A stretch of DNA of 64,000 bases from DATFAS01 sp035254305 (GCA_035254305.1 DATFAS010000268.1:16265-80264), one strand, 5' to 3'; positions 26,591 to 35,124 are shown, counted from the first letter of the stretch. Notes: generated by a model not told the origin, from the letters alone. Numbers and translations are program-made.

Positions 26591-26757
26591 AGGGATACAC
26601 GCAACAGGAATTTGCCAAAGAATTGGGGATTTCCGTTGCTGTACTTGGTTCGATTGAAAGAGGAATGAAAACTCCAACAGAAAAGATGCTAAATCGAATG
26701 GTTAATATTTTGGATGTTGGTGTTGGGGAGCTACGTGCTCAGGAAGAAGAGAATTGA
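26542..26757 (+). CDS. Small Xre/Cro-type HTH protein (YazB-like)
   Basis: A 71-residue DNA-binding protein consists almost wholly of one Cro/C1 helix-turn-helix domain: GNRIRAFRKLKGYTQQEFAKELGISVAVLGSIERGMKTPTEK, with the recognition helix around VAVLGSIERG. It overlaps folK by 49 bases and precedes dusB by 19, so it travels with the fol-dusB unit. Its position equals that of yazB in B. subtilis; the target genes are unknown. The start is uncertain because no good ribosome binding site is visible. Confidence 0.82.
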   Translation: MDGLRLGNRIRAFRKLKGYTQQEFAKELGISVAVLGSIERGMKTPTEKMLNRMVNILDVGVGELRAQEEEN

Positions 26758-26776
26758 AAATTATGAGGGACGTGTG

Positions 26777-27784
26777 ATGAAAAAGCTTAAAATTGGAAAT
26801 GTTGAACTTAAAAATAATGTCGTTCTAGCTCCGATGGCTGGGGTATGTAATCCTGCCTTCCGTTTAATTGCGAAAGAATTTGGTACAGGGTTAGTTTGTG
26901 CAGAGATGGTAAGTGATAAAGCGGTGAATTATGGAAACGAGCGAACATTGAAAATGTTATACGTGGATGAAAGAGAAAAGCCCTTGAGTCTGCAAATATT
27001 TGGTGGTGAGTTGGAAAGCTTGGTGGAGGCTGCCAAGTATGTGGACGAAAATACAAATGCCGATATTATTGATATTAATATGGGATGTCCTGTTCCAAAG
27101 ATAACGAATTGTGATGCAGGGGCTAAGTGGTTGCTTGATCCAAGCAAAATTGAACAAGTTGTCTCTTCTGTTGTAAAAGCGGTAAGTAAACCTGTTACGG
27201 TAAAAATGCGTATTGGCTGGGATGATAAGCATATCTATGCTGTAGAGAATGCGAAAGCTGTAGAACGTGCAGGAGGCTGCGCTGTAGCAGTCCATGGTCG
27301 GACAAGGGTACAAATGTATGAAGGGGTTGCCAACTGGGACATTATCGGTGAGGTTAAGCGGGCAGTATCCATTCCTGTGATTGGAAATGGTGACGTGGCA
27401 ACTCCTGAGGATGCAAAGAGATTATTGCAAACAACGGGTTGTGATGGGGTAATGATTGGAAGAGCAGCGTTGGGGAATCCATGGATGCTTTATCGTACGG
27501 TTCATTATTTGGAAACGGGAGAATTGCTCCCGGACCCTGATGCCAAAGAAAAAGTTGATGTGTGCTTACTTCATATGGATCGACTTATTGATCTTAAAGG
27601 TGAAAAAATAGCGATTCAAGAAATGAGAAAACATGCAGCCTGGTACCTCAAAGGATTGAAAAATTCTGCCCATATTCGACAAAAAGTCAATGAGGTCGAA
27701 ACAAGAGAAGGCTTGAGAAGCTTGCTTTTTGGCTATGTCTTGGAACTTGAAGCGACAAATCAAGTAGGGGAAATTGTGCACTAA
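26777..27784 (+). CDS. dusB: tRNA-dihydrouridine synthase DusB
   Basis: DusB is a flavin enzyme that reduces uridines in the tRNA D-loop to dihydrouridine. The 335-residue protein begins MKKLKIGNVELKNNVVLAPMAGV. It carries the catalytic-cysteine motif NMGCPVPKI, the RNA-contacting VKMRIGWDD and AVHGRTR, and the FMN phosphate-binding GNGDV and GVMIGRAALGNPW. The frame reaches up to 26714, but ATG 26777 with GAGGGA upstream gives the standard N-terminus and avoids a long overlap with the HTH gene. Confidence 0.95.
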   Translation: MKKLKIGNVELKNNVVLAPMAGVCNPAFRLIAKEFGTGLVCAEMVSDKAVNYGNERTLKMLYVDEREKPLSLQIFGGELESLVEAAKYVDENTNADIIDINMGCPVPKITNCDAGAKWLLDPSKIEQVVSSVVKAVSKPVTVKMRIGWDDKHIYAVENAKAVERAGGCAVAVHGRTRVQMYEGVANWDIIGEVKRAVSIPVIGNGDVATPEDAKRLLQTTGCDGVMIGRAALGNPWMLYRTVHYLETGELLPDPDAKEKVDVCLLHMDRLIDLKGEKIAIQEMRKHAAWYLKGLKNSAHIRQKVNEVETREGLRSLLFGYVLELEATNQVGEIVH

Positions 27785-27790
27785 TTGAAT

Positions 27791-27819
27791 TTGACAAGGG
27801 AAATAGGTTCCCATATAAT
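27791..27819 (+). promoter_or_regulatory. SigA promoter of greA
   Basis: Consensus TTGACA (27791-27796) and TATAAT (27814-27819) lie 17 bases apart, leaving a leader of just over 100 bases before greA. lysS follows greA without a visible terminator and is probably served by it. Confidence 0.9.
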
Positions 27820-27933
27820 ACCTATGATATACAGGTAAGAATAACGCCTAGCAATGAAACCAAATGAATAACCATGATAATAATCGAATAATAATTAAGG
27901 TTTTAGAAAAATATGCATCGGGGGAATGATTGA

Positions 27934-28413
27934 ATGTCCGAAAAAGAGGTTTTTCTAACACGGGAAGGTTTACAAAAGCTAGAGGAAGAATTAGACCATC
28001 TAAAAGCGGTTAAGCGCCAGGAAGTTGCTGAACGTATTAAAGAAGCGATTGGCTATGGTGATCTAAGTGAGAACTCTGAATATGAGGAAGCCAAGAATGA
28101 ACAAGCATTTATTGAAGGTAGAATCATTACTCTAGAGAAGATGCTTCGTAATGCTCGTGTAATTAGCCAAGAGGACGTCGACCAAGGTGTCGTAAGCGTA
28201 GGAACAACTGTGAAGTTGAAGGATCTAGAGTTTGGTGATATTGTTGATTATACAATTGTTGGTTCGGCTGAATCTGATCCAGCAAACAACAAAATTTCAA
28301 ATGAATCTCCAGTGGGCCAGGCATTACTTGGTAAGACGAAGGGTGCTGTAGTAGATGTACAAGTACCTGCTGGTGTTATTCAGTATGAAATTTTGGATAT
28401 TAAATTTAAGTAA
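27934..28413 (+). CDS. greA: Transcription elongation factor GreA
   Basis: GreA rescues backtracked RNA polymerase by stimulating cleavage of the extruded RNA 3' end. The 159 residues begin with the N-terminal coiled coil (EGLQKLEEELDHLKAVKRQEVAERIKEA), with the acidic tip GYGDLSENSEYEEAK that enters the secondary channel. A FKBP-like C-terminal domain follows, with SVGTTVKL and SPVGQALLGKTKGAVV. In B. subtilis greA lies elsewhere; the greA-lysS pairing is one of the differences that suggests another family of Bacillales. Confidence 0.97.
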   Translation: MSEKEVFLTREGLQKLEEELDHLKAVKRQEVAERIKEAIGYGDLSENSEYEEAKNEQAFIEGRIITLEKMLRNARVISQEDVDQGVVSVGTTVKLKDLEFGDIVDYTIVGSAESDPANNKISNESPVGQALLGKTKGAVVDVQVPAGVIQYEILDIKFK

Positions 28414-28458
28414 GTCCGATTTGATTGGGCGAATGGATGTAAGGGAGTTGAATTTTCT

Positions 28459-29970
28459 GTGTCCCAGGAAGAAGTAAATGAACTATTGTTGGTAAGAAGA
28501 GAAAGGCTAAGCCAGCTCCGCGAATTAGGTATAGATCCTTTTGGTAAAAAATTTGTTCGGACTCATTCTGCAGAAGAGATACTTGAGCAATACGGAGACC
28601 TAAGCAAGGAAGAGCTGGATGAAAAGGAAATCGAAGTAGCGGTTGCGGGAAGAATCATGGCCAAAAGAGGACAAGGAAAAGCAGGTTTCTCCCACATTCA
28701 AGATCGCACAGGTAAATTTCAAATATACGTTCGTAAGGATCAAGTAGGAGAAGAAGCCTTTGAGATCTTCGATTTATGTCATATTGGTGATATCGTAGGC
28801 CTTAAGGGAAGGGTCTTCAGGACAAATACAGGAGAAATAACGGTTAAGGCAAAGGAGTTTACGTTGCTTACGAAATCCCTAAGACCTTTACCAGAGAAGT
28901 TCCATGGACTTAAGGATATCGAAACTCGTTACCGTAAGAGATATCTTGATCTAATTATGAATCCTGAATCGATGCATACCTTTGTTACACGCAGCAAGAT
29001 TCTTCAATCCATGAGAAGATACCTAGATGATCGTGGTTATCTTGAGGTTGAAACACCTACTATGCATTCCATTCCAGGTGGTGCTGCAGCACGTCCTTTC
29101 ATTACGCATCATAATGCATTAGATATGAAGTTATTTATGCGTATTGCTACCGAGCTGCATTTGAAGCGATTGATTGTAGGCGGATTAGAGAAAGTATATG
29201 AGATTGGTCGTATTTTCCGTAATGAGGGAATCTCTACTCGCCATAATCCAGAATTCACCTCTATTGAATTGTATGAGGCATATGCTGATTTTGAAGATAT
29301 TATGGAGCTTACGGAAAATCTAATTGCACATATTGCTCAGGATGTATTAGGTACAATGAAAGTAATGTATCAAGGTCAAGAGATTGACCTAACTCCAAGA
29401 TGGCGGAGAGTACATATGGTTGATGCCATTAAAGAGGTTACTGGAGTTGATTTTTGGCCTAAGATGTCTGATGAACAGGCTCGGGAGTTTGCTAAGCAAC
29501 ATCATGTGCAGATTACAGCTAGTATGAAATATGGTCATATTGTTAACGAATTTTTTGAACAAAAAGTTGAAGAAACTTTGGTTCAACCAACCTTTATTTT
29601 TGGACATCCAGTGGATGTTTCTCCATTGGCCAAAAAGAACGAAAATGATGAACGCTTTACAGATCGTTTCGAGTTATTTATTGTAGCTAGAGAGCATGCC
29701 AATGCTTTTACAGAGCTTAACGATCCAATTGACCAGCGAGAACGCTTTGAAGCCCAGCTTTTGGAACGTGAAGCAGGTAATGATGAAGCACATATGATGG
29801 ATGAGGATTTTATAGAATCACTTGAGTATGGAATGCCACCTACAGGTGGACTTGGGATCGGGATCGATCGTATCGTAATGCTTCTAACGGATTCACCTTC
29901 GATTCGCGATGTTCTGTTATTCCCACTTATGCGTCATCAACATGTGGAAGCTCCTGAGTCAGAAGTATAA
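28459..29970 (+). CDS. lysS: Lysyl-tRNA synthetase, class II
   Basis: LysS charges tRNA(Lys). The 503-residue protein has an OB-fold anticodon-binding domain at about 60-150 (VAVAGRIMAKRGQGKAGFSHIQD) followed by the class II core. Motif 1 lies around SKILQSMRRYLDDRGYLEVETP, motif 2 around FRNEGISTRHNPEFTSIE and motif 3 in GGLGIGIDRIVMLL near the C-terminus. The start is GTG at 28459 with AAGGGAG upstream. It ends the greA-lysS unit at a strong terminator. Confidence 0.96.
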   Translation: MSQEEVNELLLVRRERLSQLRELGIDPFGKKFVRTHSAEEILEQYGDLSKEELDEKEIEVAVAGRIMAKRGQGKAGFSHIQDRTGKFQIYVRKDQVGEEAFEIFDLCHIGDIVGLKGRVFRTNTGEITVKAKEFTLLTKSLRPLPEKFHGLKDIETRYRKRYLDLIMNPESMHTFVTRSKILQSMRRYLDDRGYLEVETPTMHSIPGGAAARPFITHHNALDMKLFMRIATELHLKRLIVGGLEKVYEIGRIFRNEGISTRHNPEFTSIELYEAYADFEDIMELTENLIAHIAQDVLGTMKVMYQGQEIDLTPRWRRVHMVDAIKEVTGVDFWPKMSDEQAREFAKQHHVQITASMKYGHIVNEFFEQKVEETLVQPTFIFGHPVDVSPLAKKNENDERFTDRFELFIVAREHANAFTELNDPIDQRERFEAQLLEREAGNDEAHMMDEDFIESLEYGMPPTGGLGIGIDRIVMLLTDSPSIRDVLLFPLMRHQHVEAPESEV

Positions 29971-29990
29971 TTAAATTCAGTAATCGTATA

Positions 29991-30030
29991 AACTCTGTTA
30001 TAGGATGAACCTTTAACAGAGTTTTCTTTA
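29991..30030 (+). terminator. Terminator after lysS
   Basis: A 10-bp perfect stem (29991-30000 with 30014-30023) runs into a T-rich tract. It marks the left edge of the dct module. Confidence 0.88.
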
Positions 30031-30072
30031 TTTATGATCAAAAAGACCAAAATAAACAATATGGCCATAAGA

Positions 30073-30101
30073 TTGTTCAAATTTAAAATTATAAATAAAA
30101 T
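30073..30101 (+). promoter_or_regulatory. Candidate promoter of dctB
   Basis: TTGTTC at 30073-30078 and TAAAAT at 30096-30101 are separated by 17 bases in an A+T-rich stretch. The -35 is poor, as expected for a promoter that needs an activator such as DctR. Confidence 0.45.
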
Positions 30102-30142
30102 GAAATTAATAAGTAAGCGGTTCACTAAATATCATCCTTAAG

Positions 30143-30156
30143 TGTTCACGCTTTCA
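30143..30156 (+). promoter_or_regulatory. Candidate cre site (CcpA) before dctB
   Basis: TGTTCACGCTTTCA matches the catabolite-response consensus TGWNANCGNTNWCA at every fixed base except one. It lies downstream of the candidate promoter and 50 bases before the dctB start, where bound CcpA could block elongation. Glucose repression of dicarboxylate uptake is typical in Bacillus. Confidence 0.6.
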
Positions 30157-30205
30157 ATAATTGAACAATTCAGATGGGTCCTATTGGATTGGAGGAATTA
30201 GTATC

Positions 30206-31261
30206 TTGAAGGATACTGTAAGAACCCCATGGCGACACATCATTTCCACCATTATCTTGGTAATAATTGTATTGATTTCAGGATGTTCAGCCAACCGACA
30301 GCGGGCAATTGATAACGATCAAGTTGGACCACAGGACAAGTTGATTCTCCGCTTCTCTTATGTTACAGGAGAAGAAACCCCTAAAGGATTAGCTGCAAGA
30401 AAATTGAAAGAACTCATTGAAGAACGAAGCCATGGGAAGATTGAGGTTCAGCTGTTCCCTAATGCTACCCTTTATTCAGATGAGGAAGAGTTTGAAGAAT
30501 TAAAAAAGGGGGATGTGCAGTTAATTGCACCAGCAATTTCTAAGCTATCCTCTGAAGTACCAGAAGTTCAAATCTATGACCTTCCCTATTTGTTCCCCTC
30601 CCAGGAAGAAGTGTGGAAGTTATCAGATGGGCCTGTGGGTCAAGAATTGAACCGCTTACTAGAGGAGAAAGGATATAAAGTGTTATCCATTTGGGATAAT
30701 GCATTAAAACAGATCACGAATAACGATCGCCCGATAAAGACCCCAATGGATTTCAGTGGATTAACCTTTCGAATTATGCCAAGTGATTTGATTGAGCAGC
30801 AGTTTGCAGCTGTAGATGCAAAAACTGCCACCCTCCCTTTTAGCGAATTATACACAGCATTAGAAAAAGGGCGGGTAGATGGGGAAGAGAATACAGTCTC
30901 CAATATTGTGAATAAGAAGTTGTATGTTTCACAGAAATATATTACAAAAAGTGACCATGGTTATTTAGGGTATTATGTTCTAACCGATAGTCGCTTTTGG
31001 GACAGTATTCCGGCTGAAACCCAACGATTAATCACAGATACCTTGATTGATGTAACGAAATGGGAGAGAATTCAGGCACAAAGGATTAATCAAAAAGAGT
31101 ATGAGGAATTAAAAGCGAACAAGGATATTTATCTTTATGAGCTTAGCAGTAATGAAAAGAAGAAATGGCAGCAAGCTTTTCAAGGTACCTATGGGTGGTA
31201 TTTATCCCATGTCTCGGATAATAAGACTATTCAAGATTACTTTGCGGAGATCAAACACTAA
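30206..31261 (+). CDS. dctB: DctB-like C4-dicarboxylate-binding lipoprotein (DctP/TRAP family)
   Basis: This extracytoplasmic solute-binding protein belongs to the DctP family. From the TTG at 30206 (GGAGG at 30191-30195) the 351 residues begin with a basic stretch, a hydrophobic helix and the lipobox ISGC, so it is predicted to be a lipoprotein. Family features include FSYVTGEETPKGLAARKLKELIEERSHGKIEVQLFPNATL, DLPYLF and GRVDGEENTVSNI. No TRAP membrane subunits are present; the next gene is a DAACS permease. In B. subtilis dctB accompanies dctS, dctR and dctP and acts as a co-sensor, so that role is inferred here. A longer ATG start at 30161 lacks a ribosome binding site. Confidence 0.85.
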   Translation: MKDTVRTPWRHIISTIILVIIVLISGCSANRQRAIDNDQVGPQDKLILRFSYVTGEETPKGLAARKLKELIEERSHGKIEVQLFPNATLYSDEEEFEELKKGDVQLIAPAISKLSSEVPEVQIYDLPYLFPSQEEVWKLSDGPVGQELNRLLEEKGYKVLSIWDNALKQITNNDRPIKTPMDFSGLTFRIMPSDLIEQQFAAVDAKTATLPFSELYTALEKGRVDGEENTVSNIVNKKLYVSQKYITKSDHGYLGYYVLTDSRFWDSIPAETQRLITDTLIDVTKWERIQAQRINQKEYEELKANKDIYLYELSSNEKKKWQQAFQGTYGWYLSHVSDNKTIQDYFAEIKH

Positions 31262-31281
31262 AATATAAGGAGGAAAACACC

Positions 31282-32535
31282 GTGAAAATCAATTTTAAGA
31301 GCCTTACGTTTCAAGTTATTGTTGCTATGATCTTAGGTGTATTATTTGGAGAATTCTTTCCTAAACAAGCCGCAGAAATGAAAGTTTTAGCTGACATTTT
31401 TGTGAAAGCAATCAAGATGGTTATCGCACCTATTATTTTCTTAACGATCGTTCATGGTATCGCTGGTATGGGTGACATGAAGAAAGTTGGTCGTATTGGT
31501 GGTAAGACATTATTGTACTTTGAGATTGTCAGTACGTTTGCCCTAGCTATTGGTATTCTATTTGCAAACGTGTTTCATCCAGGTACAGGCGTCAATGCTA
31601 GTTCTGCAACAGGTGATATTTCTAAATATACCAAAGCAGCAGCTGAGGGCGGCCATGGATTCATGGATTATATCTTAGGGATTATTCCTGACAGTTTTGT
31701 GGGAGCATTAGCAAAAGGTGAATTACTTCCTATTCTTATATTAGCTGTTTTGTTTGGGGCTTCCTTATCAGGTATGGGAGAACGTGGAAAGAGTGTTCTT
31801 GATTTCTTTGAAAAAGTTTCTGAAGTATTCTTCCGAATCGTTAATATTATTATGTATTACTCTGCGGTTGCAGCATTCGGTGCAATGGCTTACACGATTG
31901 GTAAGTTTGGAGTAGGTTCCTTAGTTTCTCTTGGAAAGTTATTTGCTCTTACACTTCTTGCAATGTCAGTGTTTGTAATCGTTGTTCTTGGAGCCATTGC
32001 AAAATACTATCGTTTCAGCATTTTTAAATTTATTGCTTATATCAAAGATGAGATCTTCTTAGTATTTGGTACCTCTTCTTCTGAATCTGCTTTACCTAGG
32101 ATGGTTGAGAAGCTTGAAGATTATGGATGCTCAAAATCTGTAGTAGGTCTTGTTATTCCAACAGGATACTCATTTAACCTTGATGGTACAAATATTTACT
32201 TAGCATTCTCTGCATTGTTTATTGCGCAAGCCTATGGAGTTGATTTATCCTTAGGTCAACAATTAATGCTACTTGGTGTATTGATGCTTACTTCTAAGGG
32301 AGCAGCAGGGGTTACAGGAGCAGGATTTATCACACTTGCAGCAACTCTAGCCGTATTCCCAAGTGTTCCTGTTGAAGGTATCGCATTGCTTCTTGGTATC
32401 GACCGCTTCATGTCCACTGCTCGTGCGATCACTAACCTTATTGGTAATGGTGTTGCAACAGTCGTTATATCGAAAATGGAAAAAGAATTTACACCTATGG
32501 GTCAGATTAAAGAGGTTAAACAATTTACGGCTTAA
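31282..32535 (+). CDS. dctP: C4-dicarboxylate:cation symporter, DAACS family
   Basis: This is a sodium- or proton-coupled symporter of the DctA/GltP family (DAACS), expected to take up succinate, fumarate or malate. The 417-residue protein has eight membrane helices plus re-entrant loops. Signatures are the serine-rich hairpin FGTSSSESALPRM, the PTGYSFNLDGTNIYL motif in helix 7 and the GASGVTGAGF-like TSKGAAGVTGAGF hairpin. The GTG start has a strong AAGGAGG. It lies 20 bases after dctB. Named dctP after the B. subtilis transporter; dctA is the name in Gram-negatives. Confidence 0.9.
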   Translation: MKINFKSLTFQVIVAMILGVLFGEFFPKQAAEMKVLADIFVKAIKMVIAPIIFLTIVHGIAGMGDMKKVGRIGGKTLLYFEIVSTFALAIGILFANVFHPGTGVNASSATGDISKYTKAAAEGGHGFMDYILGIIPDSFVGALAKGELLPILILAVLFGASLSGMGERGKSVLDFFEKVSEVFFRIVNIIMYYSAVAAFGAMAYTIGKFGVGSLVSLGKLFALTLLAMSVFVIVVLGAIAKYYRFSIFKFIAYIKDEIFLVFGTSSSESALPRMVEKLEDYGCSKSVVGLVIPTGYSFNLDGTNIYLAFSALFIAQAYGVDLSLGQQLMLLGVLMLTSKGAAGVTGAGFITLAATLAVFPSVPVEGIALLLGIDRFMSTARAITNLIGNGVATVVISKMEKEFTPMGQIKEVKQFTA

Positions 32536-32537
32536 TT

Positions 32538-32580
32538 AAAAAGGTTGAGTTAGGGGGATCCTAGCTCAACCTTTTTTTTA
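32538..32580. terminator. Bidirectional terminator between dctP and dctR
   Basis: A 17-bp stem with one G-U pair spans 32538-32578, with A-run and T-run arms on both sides. It can stop transcription from dctP (plus strand) and from dctS-dctR (minus strand). Confidence 0.9.
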
Positions 32581-32657
32581 TGGGGTTGGTTTCGAGGGGG
32601 GATCATAAGGCCCCCAAGAGGCCTCTATCCCACAAAAAAATCTTATTAGCTAAGGGA

Positions 32658-33416
32658 TTAATGTTTAAACAAATACCGATTAACTGGTCGACCAACGGAT
32701 CCATATTGTACGGCAAGATTAACCTTCCCGATTTTTTCTAGAAACTCAAGATATCTTCTAGCTGTTACCCGTGCGATTCCAACACCTTCTGCTACTTCTT
32801 CAGCTGATTGTGGTTCGGTTTGTCTTAATAGATAGATAAGAATTTGCTTTAGTGTAATCTCGGTTAATCCCTTCGGTAAATGATCCTTAGGTACTTCATC
32901 CTCTGGTAATCTATCCTTCAATAATTTATCCTTACTGAATTCATCCTTGCGGGTCTCCTCTTCTGTATCCCTTGTAGCTCGACCGGAAGACAGACGATCA
33001 ATTTCCTCTTGATCTAGGGAATCCTTATTTAAAGTATTACGTAGGGTCTGGTAGGACTGGAGAGCTGTCTTGAATCGTTCGAATTTAAATGGTTTAACAA
33101 TATAATCAATAGCCCCGTAGCGAAAGACATTCTTAATCGTTTCGGAATCTCTAGCTGCTGTTACGAGTATCACATCCACAGGCTCATTGCGGCGTCTGAT
33201 TTCAGCTAGTGTTTCAAGTCCACCCAAATCAGGGAGGAAAATATCCAAGATCACAAGGTGAGGCTTAAGTGAGGAGATTAACTCTAATGCTTCGGTTCCT
33301 GTATTGGCCAAACCAACAATCTCAAAACCACCAGTGGCTTCAATAAACTGGCGATTCACTTCCATAACCATAGGATCATCTTCAACAATAATCGTTCGCA
33401 CTAGCTCCACACTCAT
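32658..33416 (-). CDS. dctR: DctR/CitT-type response regulator
   Basis: This is the response regulator of the CitAB/DcuSR family for C4-dicarboxylate uptake. Residues 7-120 are a receiver domain (acidic pair D13-D14, phosphoacceptor D58 in VILDIFLPD, Lys108 in VKPFKF). The C-terminal part carries a winged helix-turn-helix (SAEEVAEGVGIARVTARRYLEFLE). Between them is an unusual charged linker of about 60 residues with five pentapeptide repeats at 157-181 (KDEFS, KDKLL, KDRLP, EDEVP, KDHLP). The 252-residue length is therefore above the usual 225-235. It overlaps the end of dctS by four bases (ATGA). Confidence 0.9.
   Translation of the reverse strand: MSVELVRTIIVEDDPMVMEVNRQFIEATGGFEIVGLANTGTEALELISSLKPHLVILDIFLPDLGGLETLAEIRRRNEPVDVILVTAARDSETIKNVFRYGAIDYIVKPFKFERFKTALQSYQTLRNTLNKDSLDQEEIDRLSSGRATRDTEEETRKDEFSKDKLLKDRLPEDEVPKDHLPKGLTEITLKQILIYLLRQTEPQSAEEVAEGVGIARVTARRYLEFLEKIGKVNLAVQYGSVGRPVNRYLFKH
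32880..32954 (-). repeat. 15-bp tandem repeat (minisatellite) within dctR
   Basis: The core ATCCTT (once ATCCTC) recurs on the plus strand at 32883, 32898, 32913, 32928 and 32943, an exact 15-base period. Translated on the minus strand it gives five units of (K/E)-D-x-(F/L/V)-x. The period keeps the frame, so copy-number change would lengthen or shorten the linker without breaking the protein. Confidence 0.9.
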
Positions 33417-35023
33417 AACGGCTTCTCCTCTCCTTCGTATCTTGGAATGGTAATAGCAAAACAGGTTCCGACTCCTACCTTAGATTCTAATTCAATCGTT
33501 CCGCCTGCTCCCTCCACGTACCGGTAAACCAAAGCAAGACCAATTCCCCTATTCTTAAGTTTATTTTCCTTCGTGCTAAAACCTTGGATATAGATCTGGT
33601 CACGGATTTCATTCGGTATACCTGGGCCGTTGTCCTCGACTTGAATGAATAAGGAATCCTCACTGTCCTTCAACAGACATATAATACGTCTTTTTTCCAA
33701 GGGTTGCCCTTGGAGGGCTTCCATGGCGTTCTCTAGTAGATTGCCTAATACCGCAATGAATACTCCTGTGTCCCACTGATCGGGAATCGAATTTAAGCGA
33801 CTCCTTCGATCGATGTGAAGATCAATCCCAAGCTCTTTAGCACGGCTAACCTTACCTAATAGAAGGCCAGCAATACTATAGTCGCAAATCTGATTGGTTA
33901 AGAAGGAGGCGAGCTCTTCCTGCTTTTCTGTAATATCAAAAATATAGTTTAGTGCTTGGTCTGTTTTATTCAGTTGGAGTAGACCAGCAATCGTATGTAA
34001 TTTGTTCATGTATTCATGATTCTGTACTCTAAGTGCTTCGATAAACTGCTTAACCCCTGTTAGCTCTTCAGAAAGATTTAGAACCGTTGTCTTGTCACGA
34101 AAGGTTGCTACGGCACCAACGATTTCACCTTTAATCCGTATAGGTAGGACGGTGGCTAGGATACGGATGTTACCAAGCATGCGGTCTTCGTTATATTGAG
34201 GAATGCCCGTTTGCATAACAGTAACCAATTGAGTGTTCGGGATTATTTCATCTACTTTTTTGCCTATTGCAGATTCATCGATACCTAGTATGCGTGAAGC
34301 CTCAGAATTAATAATGGTGATTTGAGAATCTTTATCTGTAGCGACGATTCCTTCCCCAATGAATTTAAATACGGCGATTCTTTCTTCAAGTAGACGGGCG
34401 ATTTCTCCTGGTTCCATATTGAACATTTGCTTTTTAATATCATAAGCAAGTAGAAACGCACCAAATAAACCAATCCCAAGACCTATGATAAGAATAAGAT
34501 TGAGGTCCGAATGGTATTGTGTAAGGAGCTGGAAATAAGTTGGTGTAATCATTCCTACAACAACAACACCAACTTGTTTACTCCCATTCATAATCGGAAC
34601 AAAGGCTCGAATTGATGGGCCCAACACGCCGTATGCTCTTGATATATAAGCTAATTCAGCTAGAGAGGCACCTTCATCTCCACTATCAAAAACGGTTCCA
34701 ATTTTGGATGAGAGGGGTGAAGAATATCGAATACGATTCATATCGAATACAACCACATATTCTACATCTGTGGCTAATCGAATTTTCTCTGCAGTAGGCT
34801 GTATAACTTTAAATCCTTCGGGATGCCCGACAGATTGGATGACCTCATCTACTTGGGCGACTGATCTGGCTATGGATAATGCTCGTTGACCTAGTTCCTT
34901 TTCAATGGCTTCGAATACTTTCTCAATGAGCATGGCCCCACTGATTCCGGTGGACAATAGAACTAGGAAGAAGACGAGAATTCCAATTTTTGCGCGAAGA
35001 CTAAAGATGACCTTTGGTTTCAC
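33413..35023 (-). CDS. dctS: DctS-type sensor histidine kinase (CitA/DcuS family)
   Basis: This is the membrane sensor partner of DctR. The 536 residues show membrane helix 1 at about 13-32, an extracytoplasmic sCache/PAS sensor at 33-170, helix 2 at 175-194 and a cytoplasmic PAS domain at about 215-312. The kinase core has His336 in VQNHEYMNKLH, the N-box NLLENAMEAL, and the G-boxes DNGPGIP and NRGIGLALVYR. In the sensor the ligand motif reads RYSSP, while DcuS/CitA proteins usually have R-x-x-H there; a second conserved arginine is in RAFVPI. The GTG start has AAGGAG upstream. Confidence 0.9.
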   Translation of the reverse strand: MKPKVIFSLRAKIGILVFFLVLLSTGISGAMLIEKVFEAIEKELGQRALSIARSVAQVDEVIQSVGHPEGFKVIQPTAEKIRLATDVEYVVVFDMNRIRYSSPLSSKIGTVFDSGDEGASLAELAYISRAYGVLGPSIRAFVPIMNGSKQVGVVVVGMITPTYFQLLTQYHSDLNLILIIGLGIGLFGAFLLAYDIKKQMFNMEPGEIARLLEERIAVFKFIGEGIVATDKDSQITIINSEASRILGIDESAIGKKVDEIIPNTQLVTVMQTGIPQYNEDRMLGNIRILATVLPIRIKGEIVGAVATFRDKTTVLNLSEELTGVKQFIEALRVQNHEYMNKLHTIAGLLQLNKTDQALNYIFDITEKQEELASFLTNQICDYSIAGLLLGKVSRAKELGIDLHIDRRSRLNSIPDQWDTGVFIAVLGNLLENAMEALQGQPLEKRRIICLLKDSEDSLFIQVEDNGPGIPNEIRDQIYIQGFSTKENKLKNRGIGLALVYRYVEGAGGTIELESKVGVGTCFAITIPRYEGEEKPL

Positions 35024-35061
35024 TAGGTTCTCCTTGATTGTTCTTGTGTTAAATTAGTTTT

Positions 35062-35070
35062 AGTATAGCA
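35062..35070 (-). promoter_or_regulatory. Extended -10 promoter of dctS-dctR
   Basis: On the minus strand TGCTATACT forms an extended -10 element, 38 bases before the dctS GTG start. No good -35 lies at the standard distance. Confidence 0.45.
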
Positions 35071-35124
35071 TATTAGTGTGCAGATTTAGGTAAACATACA
35101 AAGAGAAGGGGGAGTAAAGGACTT

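Noticed and set aside
29971..30205. Search for rRNA or tRNA genes at the lysS-ctsR junction
   Set aside because: B. subtilis has them there, but no T-loop consensus or rRNA sequence is visible.
34612..34889. Plus-strand frames inside dctS
   Set aside because: They lie antisense to a well-supported kinase sensor domain and have no start signals; they are shadow frames.
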